Assembly: GCA_002793195.1 (NCBI GenBank) | Contig: PFPT01000004.1 | Coordinates: 1 to 64,000 of the forward strand | DNA from: Gammaproteobacteria bacterium CG_4_10_14_0_2_um_filter_38_22 | GTDB lineage: Bacteria > Pseudomonadota > Gammaproteobacteria > Coxiellales > Coxiellaceae | Length of the DNA: 64,000 nt | Reading direction: 5' to 3' | In this document: piece by piece, positions 29,997-42,064 of the stretch | How the letters are laid out: every line of letters starts with the position of its first letter | Position numbering within the stretch: the stretch's first letter is position 1 | Made by a program: the position numbers and the translations under genes | The notes under the pieces: generated by a model | Told to the model about the DNA's origin: nothing | The model's input: the letters and a program-made list of their open reading frames with translations, nothing else | Databases searched by the model: none

Positions 29997-30779
29997 TTAG
30001 CGATTCAAATAGGGCAACGGATTTACCGGCACACCATCTCGTCGAATCTCAAAATACAATAAGGTGCGACCCGCATCATTTTGTCCCATGCGTGCAATCA
30101 CACTACCCGCTTGTACATGCTCGCCCACAGAAACCAAGTTCTGCTGATTAAACGCATAAGCACTTAAATAACTATCGTTGTGCTTAATAATAATCAGATT
30201 ACCATATCCACGTACACCGTCTCCACTATAAACCACTCGACCACTTGCTGCTGCACGAATAGGCGAACCCTGCTTGCCTGAAATAGAGATGCCGGGATGC
30301 CCGCTGGGGCTGCGTGAAAACGACTGAATAAGACGCCCTCGTGTTGGCCAACGCCATTGCGATGAAAATGATACGTGATGTGTTTTTGGTTTTTCAGAAA
30401 TAAGAGGTTGCATTTGCTGAACTGATTTTTGCATTGACTGGGTATACAACAATGATCGTAGACGTTGATGCGATTGCCTTAAAACCGGATTCACCGCATG
30501 ACGTGCTGGCGTCGTAGTCATTGTTAAATGTTGACCGAGCGATAACCGATAAGGTGGAACTAAATGATTCGCTGCCGCGAGCGCACGATAATCCAATCCA
30601 AACGACCAAGCAATGGAGTAGATCGTATCACTCTTTCTAACAATGTAAGTATTCGATGCGCCTCGTGTTTGATACCAAGCATTCACTACAGGTGCAAGAT
30701 GTGTTTCTCCACATCCCGTCATGATTAAAGTTAACGGTAAACACAGTGAAAAAAAAAGCCATCGTCGAGACGAACGCAT
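29997..30779 (-). CDS. nlpD: murein hydrolase activator NlpD
   Basis: Outer-membrane lipoprotein (lipobox LIMTGC) that activates a periplasmic amidase during cell division. After the lipid anchor there is a LysM peptidoglycan-binding domain (YIVRKSDTIYSIAWSFGL) and a C-terminal M23-like domain. The M23 zinc ligands are missing (HPGISISG in place of HxxxD, LLYFEIRR in place of HLHFE), so it should be an activator and not an enzyme, as in E. coli. The ATG at 30779 has AGGA upstream and overlaps the surE stop by one base (TGATG). Confidence 0.9.
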   Translation of the reverse strand: MRSSRRWLFFSLCLPLTLIMTGCGETHLAPVVNAWYQTRGASNTYIVRKSDTIYSIAWSFGLDYRALAAANHLVPPYRLSLGQHLTMTTTPARHAVNPVLRQSHQRLRSLLYTQSMQKSVQQMQPLISEKPKTHHVSFSSQWRWPTRGRLIQSFSRSPSGHPGISISGKQGSPIRAAASGRVVYSGDGVRGYGNLIIIKHNDSYLSAYAFNQQNLVSVGEHVQAGSVIARMGQNDAGRTLLYFEIRRDGVPVNPLPYLNR

Positions 30780-31537
30780 CACACATTCCTTAATCGCTTC
30801 ACCCAACTGGACAAGACATCAAATGCTTCATAATGTGTAATATCAATACGAAGCGGCGTCACAGACACTTTTCCCTGTCGAACTGCATGAAAATCAGTAC
30901 CAATACCGGCATCTTGTTCTGCACCTGGCGGACCAACCCAATAAACTGTATGGCCGCGTGGATCAACCTGTCTAATCGTTGGCGCTGCACGATGTCGCGT
31001 TCCCAAGCGTGTAATTTCATATCCTTGCAATTCTTCAAAGGGCACATCCGGCACATTCACATTAAGAATTGTTGCGGCAGGCAAAGGTTCTCGCAAAATA
31101 TGCTGAATAAGCTCACATGCTACTTTAGCAGCTGTCGCATAATGCTCTAATTTTTCACCCGCTAAAGACAATGCAATGGCTGGCAATCCTAAAAAACGAC
31201 CTTCCATAGCTGCTGCTACTGTACCAGAGTACCAAACATCATCACCTAAATTGGATCCAGCATTAATCCCGGTCACCACCATATCAGGCATGATAGATAA
31301 TAATCCTGTGATGGCAACGTGCACACAATCTGTTGGTGTGCCTTCTACGCTCACAAAGCCATTTTCCAATGTTTTTAATTGTAATGGCGCTGTTAATGTT
31401 AATGAGTTACTCGCACCACTTCGATTACGGTCAGGTGCCACCACATCTATTACCGCTATTTTTTTTATTGCATTCGCTAACGCAACAATCCCTGCTGCAT
31501 AAACACCGTCATCATTTGAAATTAATACACGTAACAT
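30779..31537 (-). CDS. surE: 5'/3'-nucleotidase SurE
   Basis: Metal-dependent phosphatase on nucleoside monophosphates and short polyphosphates, linked to stationary-phase survival. It has 252 residues (E. coli 253). The N-terminal metal site is VLISNDDGVYAAGI, followed by APDRNRSGASNSLTL and GTPTDCVHVA, then TGINAGSNLGDDVWYSGTVAAAMEG. It starts the surE-nlpD-rpoS operon; the pcm gene found between surE and nlpD in E. coli is absent. Confidence 0.95.
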   Translation of the reverse strand: MLRVLISNDDGVYAAGIVALANAIKKIAVIDVVAPDRNRSGASNSLTLTAPLQLKTLENGFVSVEGTPTDCVHVAITGLLSIMPDMVVTGINAGSNLGDDVWYSGTVAAAMEGRFLGLPAIALSLAGEKLEHYATAAKVACELIQHILREPLPAATILNVNVPDVPFEELQGYEITRLGTRHRAAPTIRQVDPRGHTVYWVGPPGAEQDAGIGTDFHAVRQGKVSVTPLRIDITHYEAFDVLSSWVKRLRNV

Positions 31538-31635
31538 GGAAAACCCCCGCCAACTTCTAATCAGGTACTGTAGTGCGGTTAAGCAGTAATTGCAATATCA
31601 CGATCCGTGTCGAAATAATGAAAAAAGGTAAGCAC

Positions 31636-31734
31636 ATGCGTTCTAAAAATTCATCTGTATTTAAGCCATTTTATGCATACGGCCGAAGTCCTGTCCCTAA
31701 AAGTATCGACAAGCTGCAATATCTTCAGTTGTAA
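31636..31734 (+). CDS. possible small protein (32 residues)
   Basis: An ATG preceded by AAGGT at good spacing opens a short frame, starting MRSKNSSVFK and ending LQYLQL. It is basic and polar, with no membrane helix or signal peptide. An in-frame ATG at 31618 would extend it to 38 residues. Only the ribosome site supports it; it could be chance in a 359-base gap. Confidence 0.25.
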   Translation: MRSKNSSVFKPFYAYGRSPVPKSIDKLQYLQL

Positions 31735-31791
31735 ATGAATTAAGCCCAATACAAAAATGAAAGCACATAAACCAAACAGCAACCCTTTGTT

Positions 31792-31809
31792 AAATTATTT
31801 AAATAATTT
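31792..31809. repeat. 18-base perfect palindrome
   Basis: AAATTATTTAAATAATTT is its own reverse complement. It lies about 90 bases before the Smr-domain gene and could be an operator for a dimeric regulator, or simply an AT-rich chance palindrome. Confidence 0.4.
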
Positions 31810-31896
31810 GTTACCTCACAGATTTTAGGATTTATTAAGATTTATTTAATATCACGGCGATACAATGCTTAAAATAGTATCTTTAACGGTGATGAT

Positions 31897-34062
31897 ATGA
31901 GTCGATCTCCAAGTCCATCTGCGTTTCCAGATGAAGACGCTGCAATTGAAGCGTCGCTTTCTGATAATCCAAAAAGCCATGCTACTGAGAGAGAATGGCT
32001 AAAAGAAAAATTACCGGCAGCAAAAGATAAGCTTTTGGGGGTTGAAGCAATTCGCCAGCTTCATAAGAATGGCAGTTGTGTCGTGGCTGCTAGCAAAGCA
32101 TCACCTTCTCAAGACCTCATCATCCCTTTGCTACACTTGCTACTACCTTTCAATGAGTCTGATGATACTTTTCCATTCTGGCCTGATGCCTATGCCTGTA
32201 GTCCAGAAGCGCGTTTACAGTGTGAAGCAGGCGCCCAGATTTTGCGTAAAAAAGAGAATGCACCCGCCGCCAAACTTCTTTTCAATGCTATTTTTAATCA
32301 TTTGGATTCTGCGCTATCTGATGAAAAAAACAAGCAGGCTCTTTATATTCTGCATAAAGCCTATATTGCTGTATTGCTCAACTCAGGTCGTTATCATGAA
32401 GCGATTGCGCATTTTAACACATATTATTTCTGCACCCCTCTGAAGAAAAAAACAGATCTGACTCTTTTTGATTTTCACGGGTTGAATCATGAGACAGCAT
32501 TTATCGCTGCTGCCGCTGTCATTGCACAGCAAGTTAATAAACAAAATCCAGACCCTTCTGCTTTAACATTTGTCGTTGGCTGGCATACTGATACGAATGA
32601 AGAAGGGCCTGTAAAAAGTGGCGTGATGAGCGCTTGCACTTGTCTGGGTTTACCGCTTGTGAAAGATCCTCAAAATAAAGGTAGAGTGTCTGTCACGTTA
32701 CAACCCAATGCGAGCACTTTTCAGTCTATTCTAACAATTTTAAAAGACTCAAAAAAAATTGATCAATCCGATTCAGGTTCAGACAAACTGCTTCATCTGC
32801 AAAACTCAGAGGAACTATTGCGTGGATGGACAGTTCAAATAGAAATGCTAGCATTTTGTAAATTACAACACATGGTTTTATATCAGCATTTTTGTGACAG
32901 TGTGAAACAACTAGCCGCTGCTCGTGCTGATGAACTTAAGAAAATGCATAAAGCATGCTTTCAGCCACTTATAAAAAAACAGGCTTTAGAGGATGATGCA
33001 GAGACAGCGTATTACGAAATAGAGGGTGATTACCATACAGAAACAAACTACCTGGAAGAATATCGAAGACGACTTTATGTAAAGCTAAATGAAGATACAG
33101 CTAGGACTGCAGTGTCTGAAGAAGCGTCTGCCTCTTATAAAGCGCTTAGTGAATATTTTAGAAAGACGCTATTTAGTGAGCTTCATAAGCAAGAAAAGCG
33201 GTCTCGCGAGACCTTAAACGAAGGAGAGCAATCTGAACGCCAAACCTTTTTTGATCGAATGGGATTACATAAAAATGAGGAATTTGAACGTCAAACTATT
33301 TTTTCTCAAGCGCTTTCTTATTATAGTGAGCAACAGGCTATTTTATTAAGGGAAGCGCGCCTTCAGGAAATTCTAATAAAATTAACATCTGAAGATAAAA
33401 CACCTGTTTTTTCTTTTTATGCAATTTCTTTCTTTGCATTGACAATACTTAATATGGGCCAGTTAAGATATAGTTCTGAAAAATCAGCACGAGTAGATCA
33501 AATAATTATTTTTATATTGTCTGCAGTATTGATGATTACTAACCCATCTCAGCCTAATTTTAATTTTTTATTTTCCCTGCAAATCATTGCTGCTTTTTGT
33601 AATCTTGCATTCTTTTTCTTGACTGCAAAGCAAGCACCACAAGATCCCGCACCCCTTGGAATCATCAAATTTGAGCCTGAGATCCATTCATTACTATTAA
33701 ATTGCTTAAAAAATTCTTTTCTCAGTTATCCAGCAACATTCGAACCAGAAGCATTGCAATTAGCATTGGAAATATATTTTCATGTTGTTTATGGAAATAA
33801 GCACTTCGATTTAGTTGCGCCTATGATGCTAGAAGGTGTCAAGCAGGTAGAAGAGACAAAAGAGATCATTGCCAATATGAGGAAGATAATTGCAAACACA
33901 CTTAAGGAATTTGTGAGTTTTTGCCAAAAACCAGCTTCAGAGAGACAGGCTATTCATTATGGAAGGCTTTTTCTAAGTCGAATAGGTGAAAATGCAAGAG
34001 AGTATGACAAAGAGCAAGAACGCTTTTCTAGCAATAACCCTGATTATGAGTTTACTACGTAG
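31897..34062 (+). CDS. Smr-domain membrane protein, candidate effector
   Basis: A 721-residue protein I do not recognise as a named family. Visible parts: a polar N-terminus rich in Ser, Pro and acidic residues; a helical TPR-like stretch at about 105-185; an Smr-type domain at about 188-268 with FDFHGLNHETA, a TFVVGWHTDTNEEG loop and a closing RVSVTL strand; a highly charged helical region (330-490); three membrane helices at about 505-578; a helical tail ending in a charged DKEQERFSSN segment. The Smr core lacks the usual GxG of nuclease-active forms. Eukaryote-like domains plus an E-rich C-terminus resemble Dot/Icm-type effectors, but no secretion system is visible here. Confidence 0.6.
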   Translation: MSRSPSPSAFPDEDAAIEASLSDNPKSHATEREWLKEKLPAAKDKLLGVEAIRQLHKNGSCVVAASKASPSQDLIIPLLHLLLPFNESDDTFPFWPDAYACSPEARLQCEAGAQILRKKENAPAAKLLFNAIFNHLDSALSDEKNKQALYILHKAYIAVLLNSGRYHEAIAHFNTYYFCTPLKKKTDLTLFDFHGLNHETAFIAAAAVIAQQVNKQNPDPSALTFVVGWHTDTNEEGPVKSGVMSACTCLGLPLVKDPQNKGRVSVTLQPNASTFQSILTILKDSKKIDQSDSGSDKLLHLQNSEELLRGWTVQIEMLAFCKLQHMVLYQHFCDSVKQLAAARADELKKMHKACFQPLIKKQALEDDAETAYYEIEGDYHTETNYLEEYRRRLYVKLNEDTARTAVSEEASASYKALSEYFRKTLFSELHKQEKRSRETLNEGEQSERQTFFDRMGLHKNEEFERQTIFSQALSYYSEQQAILLREARLQEILIKLTSEDKTPVFSFYAISFFALTILNMGQLRYSSEKSARVDQIIIFILSAVLMITNPSQPNFNFLFSLQIIAAFCNLAFFFLTAKQAPQDPAPLGIIKFEPEIHSLLLNCLKNSFLSYPATFEPEALQLALEIYFHVVYGNKHFDLVAPMMLEGVKQVEETKEIIANMRKIIANTLKEFVSFCQKPASERQAIHYGRLFLSRIGENAREYDKEQERFSSNNPDYEFTT

Positions 34063-34105
34063 CGCCGCTAGACTGGTAATGGATCTCGTTTTATTTCACA
34101 CCTCA

Positions 34106-34783
34106 TCACAACAATTTGTCGGCAATTAATAAATCCTCTGGAAACGTGATTTTAATATTACTTGCGTTACCTAAAATCATTTTGGGCTTAAATCCAGCTA
34201 GCTCTATCGCGCTTGATTCATCGGTTACGATTTTATTGTCGGATAAAGCTTTTTCAATTGCCTTTTTTAATAAGGCAAAACGAAAACATTGCGGTGTTTG
34301 CGCTAGCCAAATTTGTTCGCGCGAGATCGTTTCAATCACCTCATCATTTTTACTGATGCGTTTTAAAGTATCCACAGCAGGCATCCCCAACAATCCGCCT
34401 ATTTGATGATCTTTTAATTCTGATAATAAATGCGTGATGTCATCCGCATGCAAACAGGGTCTGGCTGCATCATGCACTAATACAAAATCATTTTTATCTG
34501 AAAAATCAGCTAAAAAATCCAAACCCAATAAAACGGAATGCACGCGTTCTCGCCCACCAATCACAGTTAATATTTTTTCAGGATGATCTAATTTTAAGGT
34601 TGGCCACCAATGATCTTGCGCGTGCAAAACCACAATCACTTTTTCAATCTGCGCATGTGACGCAAATAAATTGACAACTCGCTGCAAAATTGTTTCTTTG
34701 CCTAACATTAAATATTGCTTGGGTTTATCAGCATGAACGCGTAGACCAATACCTGCCGCAGGGATAATTGCAAAATATTTCAT
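34106..34783 (-). CDS. ispD: 2-C-methyl-D-erythritol 4-phosphate cytidylyltransferase
   Basis: Third step of the MEP pathway: joins MEP to CTP to make CDP-ME. It has 225 residues with IIPAAGIGLRVHADKPKQYL (nucleotide binding), GGRERVHSVLLGL and VHDAARPCL. GAGGT precedes the ATG. It is the last gene of the pyrG-kdsA-eno-ftsB-ispD cluster and, notably, uses the CTP that PyrG at the head of the cluster makes. Confidence 0.94.
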   Translation of the reverse strand: MKYFAIIPAAGIGLRVHADKPKQYLMLGKETILQRVVNLFASHAQIEKVIVVLHAQDHWWPTLKLDHPEKILTVIGGRERVHSVLLGLDFLADFSDKNDFVLVHDAARPCLHADDITHLLSELKDHQIGGLLGMPAVDTLKRISKNDEVIETISREQIWLAQTPQCFRFALLKKAIEKALSDNKIVTDESSAIELAGFKPKMILGNASNIKITFPEDLLIADKLL

Positions 34784-34854
34784 GGGTTCTACCTCTTTAA
34801 CAACAAAAAAAGTGAAGTAAACTGTTGAACTGAAAAACCAGACTTAAAGTCATA

Positions 34855-35127
34855 CTATTTATTAACTACCTGATAAAACACTTCGCCTTTTTTCACCATG
34901 CCCAAATCATTTCGTGCTCGCGCTTCGATAGCGGCATCCCCATTTTGTAAATCGTTTACTTGCGCAATGAGCAATTGATTTTGCTGATCTAACTTTGCAT
35001 TCACTTTTTGCTGCTGTGCAATATTTTTTTTCATTTGCCACACCGTTTTCATGCCGCCATCGGAAAACCAAAACTCATACTGCAGCAACACAAGCAACAG
35101 AAGCAATGCACCAAAAATAAATCTCAT
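34855..35127 (-). CDS. ftsB: cell division protein FtsB
   Basis: Small bitopic division protein, 90 residues: a membrane helix at 3-20 (GALLLLLVLLQYEFWF), then a coiled coil with KKNIAQQQKVNAKLDQQNQ, ending with the family motif EARARNDLGMVKKGE. It forms the FtsQLB complex that triggers septal peptidoglycan synthesis. Between eno and ispD, as in E. coli. Confidence 0.92.
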   Translation of the reverse strand: MRFIFGALLLLLVLLQYEFWFSDGGMKTVWQMKKNIAQQQKVNAKLDQQNQLLIAQVNDLQNGDAAIEARARNDLGMVKKGEVFYQVVNK

Positions 35128-35141
35128 GAGTTATATTCCTA

Positions 35142-36428
<1,287 letters not shown>

Positions 36429-36448
36429 TTAATGCAGTGAGATATTAT

Positions 36449-37257
36449 TTACGATTTAACGACACCATCTATCTCTTTCAATATCGTTAACAATGATTTC
36501 ATCTTTGATAATGGCCAATTATTTGGACCATCGCTTAATGCTTTATCAGGATCAGGATGCGTTTCCATAAATAATCCAGCAACACCGACTGCAACTGCTG
36601 CGCGCGCAAGTACGGGCACAAATTCACGTTGACCGCCGGATGTGGCACCTTGTCCGCCGGGTAATTGCACAGAATGCGTTGCATCAAACACCACAGGACA
36701 ATTCGTTTCGCGCATAATAGCAAGTGATCGCATATCAGAAACCAAATTGTTATAGCCAAATGACACACCTCGTTCACACACCATCACTTGATCGTTACCC
36801 GCTGCTTTTGCCTTTTCAACAACATGCTTCATATCCCAAGGCGCTAAAAATTGCCCTTTTTTAATATTCACTGGCAAGCCACATTGCATCACACTTTGAA
36901 TAAAATTGGTTTGTCTGCATAAAAATGCGGGGGTTTGCAATACATCCACCACTGTTGACACTTCATGTAACGGCGTATCTTCATGCACATCTGTTAAAAC
37001 CGGCACACCAATTTGTTTTTTTACTTTTTCTAAAATCTGCATGCCTTTTTCTAAACCGGGACCACGAAAACTGGCATGCGAAGAACGATTGGCTTTATCA
37101 AATGACGATTTAAAAATAAAATTAATGTTTAACGCATCTGTGATTGCTTTTAATTGACCGGCCACATCCAACACCAACGCTTCGCTTTCAATCACACAAG
37201 GACCTGCAATGAGGAAAAAAGGTTTGTCATTGCCAGCTGTAAAATGGGTGAGTTTCA

Positions 37258-37258
<1 letters not shown>
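36449..37258 (-). CDS. kdsA: 2-dehydro-3-deoxyphosphooctonate aldolase (KDO8P synthase)
   Basis: Condenses arabinose-5-phosphate with PEP to KDO-8-phosphate, the precursor of the inner core sugar of lipopolysaccharide. It has 269 residues: [35 protein letters not shown] and [18 protein letters not shown]. Its ATG overlaps the pyrG stop by one base (TAATG), so translation is coupled to CTP synthase; CTP is needed for the next KDO step. Confidence 0.95.
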
Positions 37259-38938
<1,680 letters not shown>

Positions 38939-39096
38939 CGGCAGGTTATCCAAAATTGATAGCTGAAATAAAATAGTCGTTTTGCTGCATGTAAAGCTGC
39001 TGCTTGTGATGAAAAATATACCGCATAATGCAGACCACACGTTAATTTTGTACAATTTCAATGAGATGCTATAGTTTTGCAACAAGGACAGTTTTT

Positions 39097-40269
39097 ATGC
39101 CATTTAATATGATCGAGAGTTTTTTAATCATCCTGTTTGCTGCCTTGTTCATCACTGTCATTTTTCGTCATTTAAAAATTCCCATTATTCTTGGGTATGT
39201 CATCGTCGGTATTTTAGTGGGTCCTCAAGTTTTTGGTTGGCTAACAAATACAGCCATTATTAAAGATTTAGCTGAATTTGGGGTTGTTCTGTTGATGTTC
39301 ACCGTAGGGTTAGAATTTTCCTTACGCAAGTTATTTTCCTTACGCTACGCGGTATTTGTACTGGGAGGTTTGCAAGTCATCATCAGCATTCTACTAACAA
39401 TGCTCATCGGCATGGCTTACAACATGCCCACTATTTCTGCGCTCGTGATTGGCTGTATTGTTGCCATGTCCTCAACTGCAATTGTGATAAAACAATTGTC
39501 TGATCAAGCTGAATTGGATACACAACACGGCAGAAATGCGATTGGTATTTTATTGTTTCAGGATCTGGCTGTTATTCCCATGCTCATTTTTATTACATCC
39601 AGCATGCAACCAGAAACGCACTCGATTGGTACCACTTTATTATTAACACTGCTCAAGAGTGTCATTGCCATTGCACTGATCTTAGCGTTAGGAAAATGGG
39701 CACTGCGACCTTTATTTCAAATGATTGCAAAAACAAAAACCATTGAACTCTTCACGTTAAGTGTTTTATTCGTCGCTATTGGTTCAGCATGGCTGACACA
39801 TGCTTTAGATTTGTCATTCGCACTCGGCGCTTTTTTAGCTGGAATCATGTTGGCGGAATGTGAACATAAACATCAAATAAAAAATGAAATACGCCCTTTT
39901 CGCGATATTTTATTGGCTTTATTTTTTATCTCTACTGGTATGTTAGTCAATATTACAACATGGGCAAAATCATGGTTTTGGATTTTATTACTTGTCATTG
40001 GATTGATGCTCGCTAAAACCCTGCTTATTATCTTGCTCAGTAAATTATCTAAATACAACTGGGAAACGTCATTAAAAACAGGGCTGATATTAGCGCAAGG
40101 CGGAGAATTTGGGTTTGCCATATTATCATTGGCACTTGCCAATCATTTACTGCCAACCGATTGGGGGCAATCCATATTAGCAGCATTGATGATTTCTTTT
40201 GCGTTTGCGCCAGCCATCATTCGCTACAACGCAGCTTTAATAAAATTTTTATTGCTACCACCGCGCTAA
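39097..40269 (+). CDS. cation:proton antiporter, CPA2/Kef family, membrane domain only
   Basis: A 391-residue Kef-like monovalent cation/proton antiporter with about 12 membrane helices. Typical segments are GYVIVGILVGPQVFG, LAEFGVVLLMFTVGLEFS, MSSTAIVIKQLSD, ILLFQDLAVIPML, SFALGAFLAGIMLAE and ALFFISTGMLV. The C-terminal nucleotide-binding (TrkA-N/KTN) domain of KefB, KefC or YbaL is missing, so gating must differ or be supplied in trans. The ATG at 39097 is chosen for AGGA upstream; the earlier ATG at 39061 lies almost on a TACAAT -10 box. Confidence 0.85.
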   Translation: MPFNMIESFLIILFAALFITVIFRHLKIPIILGYVIVGILVGPQVFGWLTNTAIIKDLAEFGVVLLMFTVGLEFSLRKLFSLRYAVFVLGGLQVIISILLTMLIGMAYNMPTISALVIGCIVAMSSTAIVIKQLSDQAELDTQHGRNAIGILLFQDLAVIPMLIFITSSMQPETHSIGTTLLLTLLKSVIAIALILALGKWALRPLFQMIAKTKTIELFTLSVLFVAIGSAWLTHALDLSFALGAFLAGIMLAECEHKHQIKNEIRPFRDILLALFFISTGMLVNITTWAKSWFWILLLVIGLMLAKTLLIILLSKLSKYNWETSLKTGLILAQGGEFGFAILSLALANHLLPTDWGQSILAALMISFAFAPAIIRYNAALIKFLLLPPR

Positions 40270-40332
40270 CTTGTCAACGTTGCACCCAGATGACACAATG
40301 CTTGCCATCTGTTATTGCTCAAGGAAAAAATC

Positions 40333-41772
40333 ATGTCCGACATTCAGCAAAAAATCAAAAATAATTTCAGTAAAATCAGCGAGCAATGGGATAACGATAT
40401 TATTCCGCAATTAGAAGATTATATTCGTATTCCCTGCCAATCACCGATGTTTGATAAAAATTGGCAAGCCAATGGGCACATGATGAAAGCCATGCAATTA
40501 TTAAAAAATTGGTGTGAAAAACAAAACATCAAACAGCAAACAATCGAGTTAATCGAAATTGAAAACCGCACACCCGTCATGTTGATTGATATTCCAGGTG
40601 ATGCTGATAAAACCATTTTGCTCTATGGACACATGGACAAACAACCCGAAATGGTGGGTTGGGATGACGGGCTTGGTGCATGGAACCCGGTTATCAAAGA
40701 GGGGAAATTATATGGTCGTGGTGGCGCTGATGACGGATATGCTGTTTTTTCAGCATTAAATGCGATTGCGTACTTACAATCATTGGATATTCCTCATGCC
40801 CATTGCGTTGTATTAATTGAAGCAAGCGAAGAGAGTGGCAGCTGTGATTTACCACCTTATTTAAAATTACTCGAACAAAAAATCGGCGAACCCGACTTGG
40901 TCATTTGTTTGGATTCCGAATCAGGAAATTATGATCAATTATGGGGAACCACTTCACTGCGGGGATTAATCGGCGGTGATTTACATATTGATACACTACG
41001 CAACGGTATTCATTCTGGCTATGGCAGCGGTGTCGCACCCTCTGTTTTTCATATTTTACGACAGCTACTCGATCGCATCGAAGATTCAAATAACGGCAAA
41101 ATTCAAATTGATGATTTATTCGTAACAATCCCTGAAAGTCGTTTAAAACAAATTAAAGAAACGGCTGCGGCACTCGGCAATGATTTTATTCAAGGCATTC
41201 CATTTCTAGAAGGGGTGCAACCGTTGTGTCATGATACAGCGGAACTCATTTTAAATCGCACATGGCGCCCTGCCTTATCGATTGTTGGTATCGATGGTGC
41301 ACCCGCTACCTCTAATGCGGGCAATGTCACCTTGCCCAACTTAAGCGTCAAATTATCTTTACGCGTTCCACCTACTTGTGATGCAAAAAAAGCCAGCGCC
41401 GCCCTAAAAACCATTTTAGAAAATGATCCGCCTTTCGGAGCAAAAGTTTCATACGAGGTAGAAAAAGATGCACGTGGTTGGAACTCACCTGAACTGGCAC
41501 CTTGGTTATCCAATGCAAGCGATCAGGCATCACAATTATTTTTTGGTAAAAATACAGCCTATTTAGGCATTGGCGGCACCATTCCATTTATGGGTATGCT
41601 CAACGAAAAATTTCCCAAAGCACAATTTTTAATTACGGGCGTGCTTGGACCTCAATCTAACGCGCATGGGCCTAATGAATTTCTTCATATAGATTATGTA
41701 AAAAAATTAACGGGATGTGTTGCATCAGTAATTGCGGCACATTTTGAAAAAGATAGCAGGGATTATGTTTAA
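40333..41772 (+). CDS. M20 family metallopeptidase (CNDP dipeptidase-like)
   Basis: Zinc-dependent cytosolic di/tripeptidase of the ArgE/DapE/CPG2/CNDP group. Metal-site motifs are intact: LLYGHMDKQPE, GRGGADDGYA, IEASEESGS and CLDSESG, with a final NAHGPNEF histidine. The lid/dimerisation domain lies between about residues 215 and 370. AAGGA is well spaced before the ATG at 40333 (479 residues); an upstream TTG at 40315 is rejected. Confidence 0.88.
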   Translation: MSDIQQKIKNNFSKISEQWDNDIIPQLEDYIRIPCQSPMFDKNWQANGHMMKAMQLLKNWCEKQNIKQQTIELIEIENRTPVMLIDIPGDADKTILLYGHMDKQPEMVGWDDGLGAWNPVIKEGKLYGRGGADDGYAVFSALNAIAYLQSLDIPHAHCVVLIEASEESGSCDLPPYLKLLEQKIGEPDLVICLDSESGNYDQLWGTTSLRGLIGGDLHIDTLRNGIHSGYGSGVAPSVFHILRQLLDRIEDSNNGKIQIDDLFVTIPESRLKQIKETAAALGNDFIQGIPFLEGVQPLCHDTAELILNRTWRPALSIVGIDGAPATSNAGNVTLPNLSVKLSLRVPPTCDAKKASAALKTILENDPPFGAKVSYEVEKDARGWNSPELAPWLSNASDQASQLFFGKNTAYLGIGGTIPFMGMLNEKFPKAQFLITGVLGPQSNAHGPNEFLHIDYVKKLTGCVASVIAAHFEKDSRDYV

Positions 41773-42040
41773 TTTATTTTTTCATAAAAAAAAACATCAA
41801 AGCTACGAAAGAAACGACTGGCAAAATACAGTTCAATATATAAGAAAATATGGCACACCTGAAGAAATAGCGTTATATCAAGCTATATTTTTAAAAAAGA
41901 ACAAAATAACGCCCAACGTTGTAAAAATAGCTTGGATGATATTACAAAGCATTTATACACGAAACAGGAACTACACAGCAGCAGAAACCATAGAAAAATG
42001 TATTGCTGCACATTGCCAATTGCACTGTCGCAAAATGTAA
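41765..42040 (+). CDS. small basic helical protein, unknown function
   Basis: A 91-residue protein rich in Lys and His at its N-terminus, then helical with a TPR-like look (YGTPEEIALYQAIFLKKN and RNYTAAETIEKCIAAHC). No signal peptide. The ATG overlaps the end of the M20 peptidase gene by 8 bases and has AGGGA upstream, so it is probably translated with it. I recognise no family. Confidence 0.5.
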   Translation: MFNLFFHKKKHQSYERNDWQNTVQYIRKYGTPEEIALYQAIFLKKNKITPNVVKIAWMILQSIYTRNRNYTAAETIEKCIAAHCQLHCRKM

Positions 42041-42064
42041 TAATAAAAAATTGAGTTGCTCAAC

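Larger units (their letters stand above)
31538..31896. other. 359-base intergenic region between surE and the Smr-domain gene
   Basis: This is the longest gap in the window. It holds a possible 32-codon small ORF (31636-31734), an 18-base perfect palindrome (31792-31809), and a TACAAT -10-like box at 31862-31867 upstream of the 721-residue protein. No tRNA, riboswitch or insertion sequence was recognised. Confidence 0.6.

Noticed and set aside
29997-30779. Active M23 peptidase reading of nlpD
   Set aside because: The zinc ligands are absent, as in the amidase activator NlpD.
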